A stretch of 64,000 bases of DNA from Sagittula marina (GCF_014196795.1 NZ_JACIEJ010000003.1:124001-188000); one strand, 5' to 3'; positions 9,521-18,843 are shown, counted from the first letter of the stretch. Notes: generated by a model from the sequence alone, not told the origin. Translations and numbers: made by a program.

Positions 9521-10054
9521 GCAGCGCTTGAACGACACGCCACGTTGCTACTTTCCAATCATATAGTGCGACGCTGTCACTAACATAGTGATCTGCAAGA
9601 TCAGTCATTTGTAGGCGCCGGACTATTCTTGGCGTGCGCCGAAATGAAATCCTGTGCGCGCACTACGGCCATGGTAGGGCGTTCTGGAACACTGGTTCGA
9701 AACCGAACCCTGTAGCCGGATCGAGGCGAAACCTCTCGTGACATGGCGAACCAGTGAATGACCGGTCACTTGATGCGCCGCCGCCAGGCCTTCGAAAAAC
9801 GCATCGCCTCAAGAGATGACTTCCGTTGGACCGGAGAAATAAAAACTCATCGCGCGAATGAACCGATGATCAGCACTCAACGCCGCCGAGATCGTTCGTT
9901 TGATCTGACTTCATTGCGAACGGGTAGACTGCTTGCAAAGTTTCAGCAGCGCTATACTGCGCGTATAAAGTCAAAGACTTGGATAGTGTTTCAACACCAG
10001 ACCACGTGTGGAAAAAGATAAATAGGTCACCCTACTTCATCAAACGTGGTGCAG
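9521..10054. other. Gene-poor stretch next to IS relics
   Basis: No ORF here has recognisable motifs, a good ribosome binding site or Rhodobacterales-like codon use. An open frame at 9758-10021 (87 codons, Arg-rich) is probably chance. The stretch is AT-richer than its neighbours and continues the IS-relic region, so it is likely leftover mobile DNA. Confidence 0.5.
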
Positions 10055-12127
10055 CTATTCAGCAGCGAGAAGTCGTGCATGCGGGGCCTGCGTTTCGCCG
10101 GACTGAAACCGTCCGACCAGAAGCGCCAGCCGCTTTCCTTCGGCCGTGAGGCTGTCGCTTGCGGCCGAGGTTTGGTTGAACATGCCCGCGTTGGTCTGAG
10201 TATCCTTGTCCAACTGCATGACCGCAACGTTGATCTCGCCGAGACTGGTTTCTTGCTCCTCCGCCAAGGTTGCGATGCGTGCCACTTGACCGGTAACCTC
10301 GTCAATTGCGGTGACGATGTCTTTTAGAGCCTCACCCGTTCGTATGACGAGAGACACACCATGCTGCACCTTATCGCCGGACTGTTCGATCAAACCGCCG
10401 ATCTGCTGGGCAGATTCAGCTGTTCGAGCCGCAAGTGCACGGACCTCGGCGGCCACGACCGCAAAGCCTGAGCCCGCTTCGCCTGCGCGGGCGGCCTCGA
10501 CCCCGGCGTTGAGCGCCAAAAGGTTGGTTTGAAAGGCAATGTCATCAATCATACTGATAATTTGCGCAATTTCTTCAGAAGACCGTTCCACTTCCTTGAT
10601 TGCGTCCACTGCGGCGCTCACCACGCCATTTCCGGCCTGTGCCTTATCTATCGCGGCCTTCCCGGAATTGTCTGCGGAGCGGGCGCCGCGTGTGCTTTCT
10701 TGCACGGCGTTGGTGATATCCTGAAGTGCGGCGGCGGTCTGTTCCAGCGTTGCGGCGCTGTTTTCGGTTCGGTTTGACAAGTCTTGCGCCGCGCGTCCGA
10801 TTTCGCTGGCGGACGTGTTCACCGTTTCCGAACTATGGGCGATGTCCGATATCACATTTGAGAGCTGTTCGACGGCGGTATTGAAATCTGCGACCAGCTG
10901 TTCGTATCCTTGCCCCAGATCGTCGTTGAGACGGATATTGAGATTGCCAGCTGCCACCTCTTGCAAGCCTTCGGCCAGTCTGGTCACGACCATTCCCTGC
11001 TCTGCTTGACGGATCATATCGGCATCCCGAAGCTGCTCTGCTTCAACCAAACTGTCGCGGAACGCTTCGAGACCAGTTGCCAACTCGGTGATCTCGCGCC
11101 CGTGGCCCTTTAGATCATCGAACGCGAGGTTTGTGTCCCCCGCCGCCAATACACGCATCCGTTGCACAACGCGCGTAAGGTACGTGGTGAGACGGTGACC
11201 AATGATCCATGCCAGGGCGCCGCCTACAATCAATGCGCAGAGCACGGCGACACCAGTGACCATCGCAATTTGCGATTCGATCTGCTGATACGGCGCTCGT
11301 GGCAACAGGATATGTACCATGGCCACAGGCATTCCGGCGAAGTCCTTGAGCACATGAATGTCGCTCATGTAAGACTTTTCGCTTAGAGTAATTTCCTGCG
11401 GTTCGCGGGGCTGGTCTACAGCATCACGAACATCCTCAAGAGGAATGATTGCCTCGCCGTCATAGCCTGCGTGAAGACGGGTGTTGGACATCTCCGGATC
11501 TTCGAAATCCGTGAAGAGATCGTTCGGCAGAAGGTAAAGTTCAATGGCGGCATCGGTGCCTTCGATCATCTGCTCCAGCAAGCTCTGATCGAGCGGCAGA
11601 CCAACTTCGACTGAGCCGGCGTGGTCGCCACCTGCCTCGATTGGGTGAATTGCCCGGATCACAAGCCCACTGCGGTCACGCTCTAGGCCCGCCAATGGCA
11701 GCCGGGATGCGTTCGCTTCAACCACAATCGGGCGAAAACTGGAAAGATCGTCACCGTAGGTGCTTGGATCGTGAACGCGCAGGATGGAGATTGCCTCCGG
11801 CGAATGGAATTGGAATTGCGCAATCCCGGTAGCCTCGGAAAATGCATCGAAATCCTTGGGAAATTGCCGTTGGAGTCCTTTTCGGTCTTCTTTGTCCACG
11901 GCGCGTTGCACGCGGGGCATTCCAGCAACCATGGCGGTGAAGCTCTCAGCGCTCTGGACACGGGCCTGCAGAACATTCTGGGCCCGCCCCCACAGTGCTG
12001 ACAGTTCACGATCCGCGCCTTCGCTGGCGATCTGTTGAGACCCCAGATAAAGTGGTGTCCCGACGCAGGCGATGGCCAGGGTTGAGCAGAATAGGATCGC
12101 GAGTATGATTCGGGCACGCAGCGACAT
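10055..12127 (-). CDS. Methyl-accepting chemotaxis protein
   Basis: About 690 residues: N-terminal membrane segment (ILAILFCSTLAIACVG), a periplasmic sensor of roughly 250 residues, a second membrane segment (VAVLCALIVGGALAWIIG), HAMP-type segments, and a cytoplasmic signalling domain with the conserved hairpin tip (DIAFQTNLLALNAGVEAARA, then GFAVVAAEVRALA). It would sense an extracellular ligand and control a CheA kinase; no che genes are in the window. Start chosen as ATG 12127 (MSLRAR) because GGAG lies six bases upstream; ATG 12142 is in frame. The C-terminus (ARLLAAE) lacks the NWETF-like CheR-docking pentapeptide. Confidence 0.92.
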   Translation of the reverse strand: MSLRARIILAILFCSTLAIACVGTPLYLGSQQIASEGADRELSALWGRAQNVLQARVQSAESFTAMVAGMPRVQRAVDKEDRKGLQRQFPKDFDAFSEATGIAQFQFHSPEAISILRVHDPSTYGDDLSSFRPIVVEANASRLPLAGLERDRSGLVIRAIHPIEAGGDHAGSVEVGLPLDQSLLEQMIEGTDAAIELYLLPNDLFTDFEDPEMSNTRLHAGYDGEAIIPLEDVRDAVDQPREPQEITLSEKSYMSDIHVLKDFAGMPVAMVHILLPRAPYQQIESQIAMVTGVAVLCALIVGGALAWIIGHRLTTYLTRVVQRMRVLAAGDTNLAFDDLKGHGREITELATGLEAFRDSLVEAEQLRDADMIRQAEQGMVVTRLAEGLQEVAAGNLNIRLNDDLGQGYEQLVADFNTAVEQLSNVISDIAHSSETVNTSASEIGRAAQDLSNRTENSAATLEQTAAALQDITNAVQESTRGARSADNSGKAAIDKAQAGNGVVSAAVDAIKEVERSSEEIAQIISMIDDIAFQTNLLALNAGVEAARAGEAGSGFAVVAAEVRALAARTAESAQQIGGLIEQSGDKVQHGVSLVIRTGEALKDIVTAIDEVTGQVARIATLAEEQETSLGEINVAVMQLDKDTQTNAGMFNQTSAASDSLTAEGKRLALLVGRFQSGETQAPHARLLAAE

Positions 12128-12233
12128 GGACATCTCCATCATTTGAGGCGCAGGGTGGCCAAGATGGGTGCCTATCGGGTTAACACAATCCGATTGCTGT
12201 ACAGGATTTTAGACGTTTTTCATCGAGACGACA

Positions 12234-13415
12234 TCAGCCAAGCATCTTCATGCCGCGGTCGAGGCCGTCGAGCGTCATGGGCACCATCCGGTCCTCGAAA
12301 ATCTCTCGGATCATGTGGATACTTTGCGTGTATTGCCAATGGTTCGGCGGCACGGGGTTGATCCAGAGATGCTCGGGCCATTGTGCGCGCGCGCGCTGAA
12401 GCCAAACCTGCCCAGCTTCCTTGTTCCAATGCTCACTTGCGCCACCAGGGTAGGCGACCTCATAGGGTGACATGGACGCGTCACCGACAAAAATGCATTT
12501 GTAATCAGGACCATAGGTGTTGAGGACATCCCACATGGCGGTCTGGGCATCCCAACGACGTCGGTTGTCCGTCCAGACGCCCTCGTACAGACAGTTGTGA
12601 AAGTAGAAATGTTCGAGGTGTTTGAATTCCGCACGGGCGGCGGAGAAAAGCTCTTCGACGACCTGAATGTGCGGGTCCATGCTGCCGCCAACATCCAGAA
12701 ACAAAAGAACTTTTACGGCATTTCGGCGCTCTGGCCGGGTTTGCACATCCAGATAGCCATTGTGTGCCGTGGCACGAATGGTGCCATCGAGGTCGAGCTC
12801 TTCGTGAGCGCCGTCGCGAACCCAGCGGCGCAACCGTTTCAGGGCAACCTTGATGTTCCGTGTGCCCAGCTCGACACCGTCATCCAGGTTCTTGAATTCC
12901 CTTTTATCCCAGACCTTTACCGCGCGTTGGTGACGCGATTCATCTTGCCCGATCCGGATGCCTTCGGGGTTGTAGCCGTAGGCGCCGAAGGGCGATGTGC
13001 CAGCGGTGCCGACCCATTTGGAGCCGCCCTGGTGACGGCCCTTTTGTTCCTCAAGCCGTTTCTTTAATGTTTCCATGAGCTTGTCAAAGCCGCCCATGGC
13101 CTCGATCTCGGCCTTTTCTTCGTCCGAGAGATGCTTTTCCGCCATCTTGCGCAGCCAGTCGTCCGGCAGGTCCATGGCGTTCATCACCTGATCGACAGGG
13201 ATGTCCTCCAACCCTTTGAAAGAATGGGAAAACGCGCGGTCGAACCTGTCGAGGTGACGCTCATCCTTTACCATGGCGGTTCGCGCCAGATAGTAAAAGG
13301 CCTCCACATCATAGGTGGCGAGGCCCGCCTGCATGCCTTCGAGGAAGGACAGGTATTCACGCAAGGAAACCGGCACGCCGGCGCGACGCAGAGTATCGAA
13401 GAAGGGTACGAACAT
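12234..13415 (-). CDS. CoxE-like VWA domain protein
   Basis: 393 residues. The C-terminal half carries a von Willebrand factor A fold with a MIDAS-type motif LFLDVGGSMDPH (DxGxS, the variant common in CoxE-like proteins), and the N-terminal half (FVPFFDTLRRAGVPVSLREY) is typical of the same family. There is no signal peptide or membrane segment. CoxE-type proteins act with MoxR-type AAA ATPases as chaperone-like pairs in metalloenzyme maturation. The likely partner, a MoxR ATPase, is at 18.0-18.8 kb on the same strand, separated by unrelated genes. The client is unknown. Confidence 0.88.
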   Translation of the reverse strand: MFVPFFDTLRRAGVPVSLREYLSFLEGMQAGLATYDVEAFYYLARTAMVKDERHLDRFDRAFSHSFKGLEDIPVDQVMNAMDLPDDWLRKMAEKHLSDEEKAEIEAMGGFDKLMETLKKRLEEQKGRHQGGSKWVGTAGTSPFGAYGYNPEGIRIGQDESRHQRAVKVWDKREFKNLDDGVELGTRNIKVALKRLRRWVRDGAHEELDLDGTIRATAHNGYLDVQTRPERRNAVKVLLFLDVGGSMDPHIQVVEELFSAARAEFKHLEHFYFHNCLYEGVWTDNRRRWDAQTAMWDVLNTYGPDYKCIFVGDASMSPYEVAYPGGASEHWNKEAGQVWLQRARAQWPEHLWINPVPPNHWQYTQSIHMIREIFEDRMVPMTLDGLDRGMKMLG

Positions 13416-13577
13416 GCCTCAGTGGTAGCGTGCCGTCACAGGCGGGGCAATGGCAGGTTCACCGTGCGCACGGTCCGGTTAAGGCGGCGCGCGGTCCACC
13501 ACATGTGGTGCTCATCGACCTTGCTGGCAGAGGCGTTAAGCTGTGCAAGACATGCGTTTACGATTTGGAAAGACGTG

Positions 13578-13611
13578 AACCGACCGGAAGTCTGGCAAAA
13601 ACCGGTCGGTT
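13578..13611. terminator. Hairpin with 10-bp arms downstream of the DUF2927 operon
   Basis: Inverted repeat AACCGACCGG / CCGGTCGGTT with a 14-base loop. It lies about 50 bases past the stop of the small membrane gene (13662). No clear U-run follows on the minus strand, since the A/T run is in the loop, so termination is possible but not certain. Confidence 0.4.
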
Positions 13612-13661
13612 GTTAACCTTTCGATGCAGCGTATGGATGACGTCGCGTCAGAATTGGTTAA

Positions 13662-13832
13662 TCAGCCTAGTGCGATGCGGTGAATGATGATCGTAACGAT
13701 CAGACCCACGAGCGAGAACGCGATGCAGTAAATCGTCGCGTATTGCAGAATATCGAGCTTGTTGCCCTTGCGGCGGGCTGCAGTCAGCCCGCCGATGATG
13801 GCGCCAGCAAGCGCCGCGAGTAGTACGATCAT
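13662..13832 (-). CDS. Small membrane protein, 56 residues
   Basis: Short gene with two hydrophobic helices: MIVLLAALAGAIIGGLTAAR, a basic turn RRKGNKLD, then a second helix (IYCIAFSLVGLIVTIII), ending HRIALG. Its ATG overlaps the stop of the upstream DUF2927 gene (ATGA at 13832-13829), the same coupling as between the two genes before it, which strongly supports it as real. The positively charged turn predicts both termini in the periplasm. No function is known; the context suggests it works with the DUF2927 lipoprotein. Confidence 0.7.
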   Translation of the reverse strand: MIVLLAALAGAIIGGLTAARRKGNKLDILQYATIYCIAFSLVGLIVTIIIHRIALG

Positions 13833-15232
13833 AGCGCGCCAAGGCTCCCTCTGGCGGGGTTCAGTGACCCGACCTCGCGCAGTTTGGCGCGGACAGCCCA
13901 GTCAGAGCCGAACCCGTATCGCGCCCAGCCCAGGGAGTCCAGTCGAACGGCGCGTGCCTCGGTTGGGCGACCGGCGAGATCCAGCGCTTCGGCCCGCAGC
14001 ATCATGAGCGTCGCGAGCAAAGCAGCGTTTTCATGCCGGGCGGCCGTGTCCAGATGGGGTTGCAACAGGTAGATGGCATCATTTGCCCGGCCAGCGCTGA
14101 TCGCATAAGCGGCCAACTGCGAGGCGACATAGGCGCGGTGCAGGGCGGTGTCAGGCCGGGTGCCGAAATAGCGCTGCGCGAGGACAAAGTGATCCTGTGC
14201 CTGCGCCGGATCCACCGATTGCAGCAATCGACCCATGGCGTAATGCGAGAATGCACGGCGGTGATCCGTCCAGCCCATCGCGGTGGCTGTTCGCAACGCG
14301 TTTGTTGCGGCCTGACGGCGCTGCGCGGCATTGGCCCCCGGGCCAAGCGCGGTTTGCACGGCGTCGATCCAGACACGCGGGGTCTTGGCCAGACGCTGCG
14401 CGCGTCCGCCCTGGCCGCGCGGATTGATCCGGGCAAAGATCGCGGGAAGGCGGTCGGCCACCTGATTGCGGGTCATGCCGGTTCTGATCGAAGGGTCGTA
14501 GTAGGCCCGCAGGATCGTCATGTCATAGCCGGTCAGCACCGTGTGGACATTGTCGTCGTTGAACACCGAGTCCGGCAGGCGGTAGAGGTCGTTGAGCGGG
14601 CCAAGCGCCTGGGCGAGTTCCTCATGCAGGCAATCGCGGACCTCTTGCGGGGCGGCATCTGCGGGAAGGAAGATCGCCAGGCGTTCGCGCGTCTTGAGCT
14701 GTGACCAGGAGGTCTGCTTGGTGCGGCGGGCGGCCTTGTATTCCTTCAGGGAGGAGACATTCGGCACCACGAAGCATGCAGCAGAGGGCAGAGTTTCGCG
14801 GATCTGCTGACGGGAGACAGCCTGCACCGTGATGTTGGCGTTTTGGCCAGAGGTGGCGGAAATGTCGATGCCCGCCTCGGTGCGAAGCCGATGCATCAGG
14901 CGGTTGAGATCGGGGGCAAGCGAGGCCGGCGGCGTGCCGGTGACACGGACGGTGATCGGCCCCTCGAACCGGGTGAAGATCGGCAACGGACGCCCGGATT
15001 CCAATGAGAAGGACAAGTCGAGGAAGTCGCGGGCCATGTCGGTGTTGGAGGCCACCGGCGCATAGGGATGCGGCACCGAGAAGCTTTTCATCGGTGGGAG
15101 GCTGGAGGACGTTTCAGTCGCTGTGGCGGCGCGGGTGGCGGTTTCATTGCTGGGCGCAACGGGCATGCACGCGCCAAGCAGGAGATACAGCGGGAGGATG
15201 AACCGGCGGGCTTTGCTGCGCATCATTCTCAC
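13829..15232 (-). CDS. DUF2927 family lipoprotein
   Basis: 467 residues with a lipoprotein signal (hydrophobic stretch ending LYLLLGAC, Cys as lipidation site). The middle carries the DUF2927 region with HEELAQALGPLNDLYRLPD, whose HE..Q pattern resembles a zinc metallopeptidase site, and TGYDMTILRAYYDP. The C-terminal third is helical, tetratricopeptide-like (RAYVASQLAAYAISAGRAND and following). It would sit in the periplasm facing a membrane. It overlaps the upstream GNAT gene and the downstream small membrane gene by four bases each. Function unknown; protease activity is only a motif-based guess. Confidence 0.8.
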   Translation of the reverse strand: MRMMRSKARRFILPLYLLLGACMPVAPSNETATRAATATETSSSLPPMKSFSVPHPYAPVASNTDMARDFLDLSFSLESGRPLPIFTRFEGPITVRVTGTPPASLAPDLNRLMHRLRTEAGIDISATSGQNANITVQAVSRQQIRETLPSAACFVVPNVSSLKEYKAARRTKQTSWSQLKTRERLAIFLPADAAPQEVRDCLHEELAQALGPLNDLYRLPDSVFNDDNVHTVLTGYDMTILRAYYDPSIRTGMTRNQVADRLPAIFARINPRGQGGRAQRLAKTPRVWIDAVQTALGPGANAAQRRQAATNALRTATAMGWTDHRRAFSHYAMGRLLQSVDPAQAQDHFVLAQRYFGTRPDTALHRAYVASQLAAYAISAGRANDAIYLLQPHLDTAARHENAALLATLMMLRAEALDLAGRPTEARAVRLDSLGWARYGFGSDWAVRAKLREVGSLNPARGSLGAL

Positions 15233-15681
15233 CTTTGATACTTGATGAAGGGGGTCAGCACGCCCACGCGGTCGTACAGACGGCGGGCCGTGTCGTTGAA
15301 CTCCTGGGTCAACCAGTAGACCGATGAGGCGCCTTGGGCGTCGGCTGCGGCATAGACGCCCTCAATAAGCGCCCGGCCAATGCCGAGGCCGCGCACGTCC
15401 GGAACGGCATAAAGATCCTGAAGATAACAGACGTCTTCGACCTTCCACGCATGGCGATGAAAGACATAATGCGTCAGCCCGACGATGCGGCCGTCCAGCT
15501 CTGCGATCAGCGCGTTGAAGTCGCGTGGATCGTCGCCCAGCAGACGCTGGAACGTGGAGGAATAGACGTTTTCCGGGACGCTCGATTCATAGAAATCGAG
15601 ATATGCCGTCCAGAGTTCTCGCCACACGTGTTCGTCCTCGGCACGCAGGGCGCGCACGAGCGGGGCCTTCTTATGGGACAC
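15229..15681 (-). CDS. GNAT family N-acetyltransferase
   Basis: 150 residues with the acetyl-CoA site in LYAVPDVRGLGIGRALI (V-x-G-x-G-x-G/A pattern) and a C-terminal DRVGVL..FIKY strand typical of GNAT enzymes. First gene of a three-gene unit, joined to the DUF2927 gene by an ATGA overlap. Substrate cannot be predicted; a small molecule or protein amine is usual. Confidence 0.85.
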   Translation of the reverse strand: MSHKKAPLVRALRAEDEHVWRELWTAYLDFYESSVPENVYSSTFQRLLGDDPRDFNALIAELDGRIVGLTHYVFHRHAWKVEDVCYLQDLYAVPDVRGLGIGRALIEGVYAAADAQGASSVYWLTQEFNDTARRLYDRVGVLTPFIKYQR

Positions 15682-16493
15682 TAGTAAGCCTGCCTGCTTT
15701 TGGTTGCTCGGATGTCCTAAGCATCCAAGTTTTTTCTGTCCTCTGTTTGAACACTATAGGGCAAAAGCAGGGTTTCTGGACAGATGGATCTGGCGAGGCG
15801 GTTAAAATATTCCCGCCATCGGGAGTTGTGGGTAAATGTGCATGTTTAACAGTTTGTTAACCTGTGCACAGAAGCAACATTCATAGGTTGAACGGCCCTT
15901 TTTTAGGGTTGTTTAATCGCCCGGATAGTGTCCGAATTGAGGCGTTCGGGCGGGAGCGTGCATAAAAATTCACGACAATTCTGGGCCAATTTTAGGCACC
16001 AACAGCCCCTCGCTTGCCGGTGTTGCGATTCCTGTTTGAAGGCACGTTGATTCACCAACCGGAGGCTTTTTGACATCCTGGCCAATTGTCAGCTGCACCT
16101 GTCAGTTTTGGGGAGATCTTCGAAACGATAGCCTTTCGGCCTTTGCTTGGGACCTGTCGTATCGGCGAAGCGGAGGCGCTGCGCGCAGTCTGCGCTTCAC
16201 TTCGAGGGTGGTGGTCCCAAAAACACTTGGCTTTCGCGCCAGTTGGTATGTTGCTGGGCGTCTTTTGGACTACTTTGGGCGATTTCGCGTACGGCGCAAT
16301 CAATGACCCGGAACGCGTGATCTTATGCGTCTTCGTTCGGATCGTCCATTTGGTGCGCATGAGTACGACGACCATTGGCCCGGATAGCGAGGTAAGCGGT
16401 TTCTCGCCGATCCTGGACGGCTGGGTTGCGTGGTTGCCTGACGCTGTGGTGGGACGCGCGCAAAATGCCCTGACCGCCCCGAAGGAGGCCCAG
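15682..16493. other. Long intergenic region, possible dispersed repeat
   Basis: No gene with a ribosome binding site or recognised motif was found. The part at about 16110-16200, translated as RNDSLSAFAWDLSYRRSGGAA, resembles short anonymous ORFs I recall as recurring in Rhodobacteraceae genomes, so it may be a dispersed repeat; this is memory, not a search. A frame open from 16086 into the next gene is not part of it, since that gene has a strong ribosome binding site. The segment 15700-15900 is AT-rich and probably holds the promoter of the upstream operon. Confidence 0.4.
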
Positions 16494-16961
16494 ATGACCG
16501 AGCTGACCCTGCGCCGGAACCGTGCGCGCGACCTGACCCCGCTGATCGAGCTGCTGTCCGATCCCGATGATCTTTTGCTGGTGAACCCCAGCGCCGGGCA
16601 TCCGTTCGACCCGCGCGAATGGCAGGAGAAATGGCTGCAGGAGCTGGACGACGAGAGCTTTTATCTGCTGGACGGGCAGGGGCGAGAGGTCGGCTTCTTT
16701 GCCCTGCGCGTGGGCGTCGGGCCTGAGGTGCGTCACCTGACATATGTTTTCGTGGCCGAGGAATGGCGCGGTGGCACCGGGCATTTGATGGTACAGTGGG
16801 TCGAGGAGGCCGCGCGCGATCTGGGGGCACTGACCGTGACGCTGAAATGCGAGCTGGACAATCCGGCGGCCCTGCGGATTTACGAAGCGGCAGGCTACGA
16901 GGAGCTGAGCCGTCGCGGTGGCATGGCCTCCATGCGCAAGGATCTGGACAGCGCGGCCTGA
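16494..16961 (+). CDS. GNAT family N-acetyltransferase
   Basis: 155 residues. The acetyl-CoA motif is VFVAEEWRGGTGHLMVQWVE, followed by the GNAT motif B region (LKCELDNPAALRIYEAAGYEE). Start ATG 16494 is preceded by AAGGAGG at 16482-16488, which rules out the longer open frame from 16086. Stands alone on its strand. Substrate unknown. Confidence 0.85.
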   Translation: MTELTLRRNRARDLTPLIELLSDPDDLLLVNPSAGHPFDPREWQEKWLQELDDESFYLLDGQGREVGFFALRVGVGPEVRHLTYVFVAEEWRGGTGHLMVQWVEEAARDLGALTVTLKCELDNPAALRIYEAAGYEELSRRGGMASMRKDLDSAA

Positions 16962-17042
16962 CATCACCGCATCCCGCTTGCCCTAGGAACCTCTGGACGC
17001 CCGGTGTTGTTGGGTCATGACGCACGACAACAGGAGGCTGAC

Positions 17043-17663
17043 ATGTGGGATTGGGTCGTATCGAATTCTTCAGGACTGAATACGCTGCTGAACATTGCGA
17101 TGTTGCTGGTCTGGATCGGCTATCTGCAAGTTTTCCTGATGAGTTTTCAGCGCGCAAACAGGGCGATGATCCACATTGACAGCGCGGTGCAGGATGGGCG
17201 GGACGCCCGGTGCATCATCGCCAACATGGGGTCGGAAGCGGTCTACGTGGTTGGCGTGCAGGTCAAGCTGACAGACGGCGACAAGACGGTCGCCAGCCTC
17301 GTGAGCGACAGGTCCGAGCATACGCTGGCAGTGGACAAGGAGTTTCGCGGGCAGACCCTGCAAGGGCCATTGGCGCCGGGGGAATCCCTGGATGTGGGCA
17401 GCTTTCGCAACCTGTGCAGCCGGGCGGCCTATCGGTTGGGTCAGGACCTGAATCTGGACAATTGCACCAAGGTGGAAATCACGGTCGCCATCGCCGCCCA
17501 GCAGGCGCATCGCATTCTGGGCGCACACAAGAGTTTCTCCATCGAGGGGGACGAAAGCGCGAACCTGTCATTCCGGCCGGATCGCATTCTGACCGAACAG
17601 ATTTCGTCGCGCCGTCGGCGCAAGGCGCTGGAGCAGCGAATGCTGGAGATTTCACCTGAGTGA
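17043..17663 (+). CDS. Conserved-looking membrane-anchored protein of unknown function
   Basis: 206 residues. One N-terminal hydrophobic helix (LLNIAMLLVWIGYLQVFLM) is followed by a soluble, mostly beta-rich domain containing RCIIANMGSEAVYVVGVQV and a basic C-terminus (SSRRRRKALEQRM). Start ATG 17043 has AGGAGG at 17032-17037. I do not recognise the family. It precedes a small Met/Gln-rich protein gene on the same strand, so they may be co-transcribed. Confidence 0.7.
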   Translation: MWDWVVSNSSGLNTLLNIAMLLVWIGYLQVFLMSFQRANRAMIHIDSAVQDGRDARCIIANMGSEAVYVVGVQVKLTDGDKTVASLVSDRSEHTLAVDKEFRGQTLQGPLAPGESLDVGSFRNLCSRAAYRLGQDLNLDNCTKVEITVAIAAQQAHRILGAHKSFSIEGDESANLSFRPDRILTEQISSRRRRKALEQRMLEISPE

Positions 17664-17746
17664 CGGAGCCTCTGGCGAACCAGTCACATTGTGACGGAAC
17701 TTCCGCCGCGCCTTGTGCGTCAATCTACCTGAAGGGGAGATGTCTC

Positions 17747-17986
17747 ATGACCAGAATGATGTTTTTGCCACAACAGATGATGATGGCGCAGATCCAGTTT
17801 TCGCAGACGATTTGGTCGCAATATATCAACACCACTCAGTTGATGATGCAGGCGGCCATGGGCCATTCGCGTGATCTGGCCGAGAACGCGGCGGGCAAAT
17901 CGGCGGACGCCGCCGAAGTGATGACGCGCGACGCGCGAGAGGCGATGAAAACCGTGGCCGCGGCCGAGGGCAAAACCCCGGTCTGA
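17747..17986 (+). CDS. Small Met/Gln-rich protein, phasin-like in character
   Basis: 79 residues, with a Met/Gln-rich amphipathic N-terminus (MTRMMFLPQQMMMAQIQFSQ) and a charged alanine-rich helix in the C-terminal half (SADAAEVMTRDAREAMKTV). The start has an AGGGGAG-type ribosome binding site at 17733-17739. The helical, surface-active look is reminiscent of phasins or granule-associated proteins, but the family is not identified and no PHA genes are nearby. Confidence 0.6.
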   Translation: MTRMMFLPQQMMMAQIQFSQTIWSQYINTTQLMMQAAMGHSRDLAENAAGKSADAAEVMTRDAREAMKTVAAAEGKTPV

Positions 17987-18003
17987 GGGCCACGGCCTTT
18001 GGT

Positions 18004-18843
18004 CTACCGTTCGCGGCGGGCCATGAAGGCAAGGCGTTCAAACAAATGCACGTCCTGCTCGTTCTTGAGCAGGGCACCGTGCAGCTTTGGCAGGGCGTTG
18101 GCCCCGTCGCGTTTCAGATCTTCGGGCGTGAGGTCCTCTGCCAGCAAAAGTTTCAGCCAATCGAGCACTTCGGAAGTGGAGGGCTTTTTCTTCAGCCCCG
18201 GCTGATCGCGCATTTCAAAGAACTGGGTCAGGGCCACTGTGAGCAGCTGGTCCTTTATATCGGGGAAGTGGACGCGCACGATCTGGCGCAGCGTTTCTGC
18301 ATCGGGAAACTTGATATAGTGAAAGAAGCAGCGCCGCAAAAAGGCGTCGGGCAGCTCTTTTTCATTGTTGGAGGTGATGATGACGATGGGGCGCGTTTCG
18401 GCGCGGATGGTCTCACCGGTTTCGTAGACGTGAAATTCCATCTTGTCCAACTCCTGCAACAGGTCGTTGGGGAACTCGATGTCGGCCTTGTCAACTTCGT
18501 CGATCAGCAGAACAACCTTTTCGCCGGCCTCGAAGGCCTGCCAGAGTTTGCCCTTCTTGATGTAGTTTGACACGTCATGCACGCGTTCCTCGCCAAGCTG
18601 GCTGTCGCGCAGGCGGCTGACGGCGTCGTATTCATAAAGACCCTGCTGTGCGCGCGTCGTGGATTTCACGTTCCATTCGATCATCCGAACCCCAAGCGAG
18701 CTGGCCACCTGGCGGGCAAGCTCTGTCTTGCCGGTGCCGGGCTCTCCCTTCACCAGCAGCGGGCGTTCAAGGGTGATGGCCGCATTCACGGCCATGGTCA
18801 GGTCGTCGGTTGAGACATAGTCGTCTGTGCCGTCAAAGCGCAT
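18004..18843 (-). CDS. MoxR family AAA+ ATPase
   Basis: 279 residues with Walker A GEPGTGKTELARQ, Walker B KVVLLIDEVDKAD, sensor-1 region PIVIITSNNEKELPDAFLRR (also the arginine finger region) and a short helical lid. MoxR ATPases remodel and insert cofactors into client enzymes together with VWA proteins. The CoxE-like VWA gene at 12.2-13.4 kb on the same strand is the obvious candidate partner, although other genes lie between. Convergent with the small gene ending at 17986 and divergent from dksA. Confidence 0.9.
   Translation of the reverse strand: MRFDGTDDYVSTDDLTMAVNAAITLERPLLVKGEPGTGKTELARQVASSLGVRMIEWNVKSTTRAQQGLYEYDAVSRLRDSQLGEERVHDVSNYIKKGKLWQAFEAGEKVVLLIDEVDKADIEFPNDLLQELDKMEFHVYETGETIRAETRPIVIITSNNEKELPDAFLRRCFFHYIKFPDAETLRQIVRVHFPDIKDQLLTVALTQFFEMRDQPGLKKKPSTSEVLDWLKLLLAEDLTPEDLKRDGANALPKLHGALLKNEQDVHLFERLAFMARRER

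Noticed and set aside
16086-16493. N-terminal extension of the GNAT protein at 16494
   Set aside because: AAGGAGG directly before ATG 16494 and a complete GNAT domain from there; the extension has no recognisable domain.
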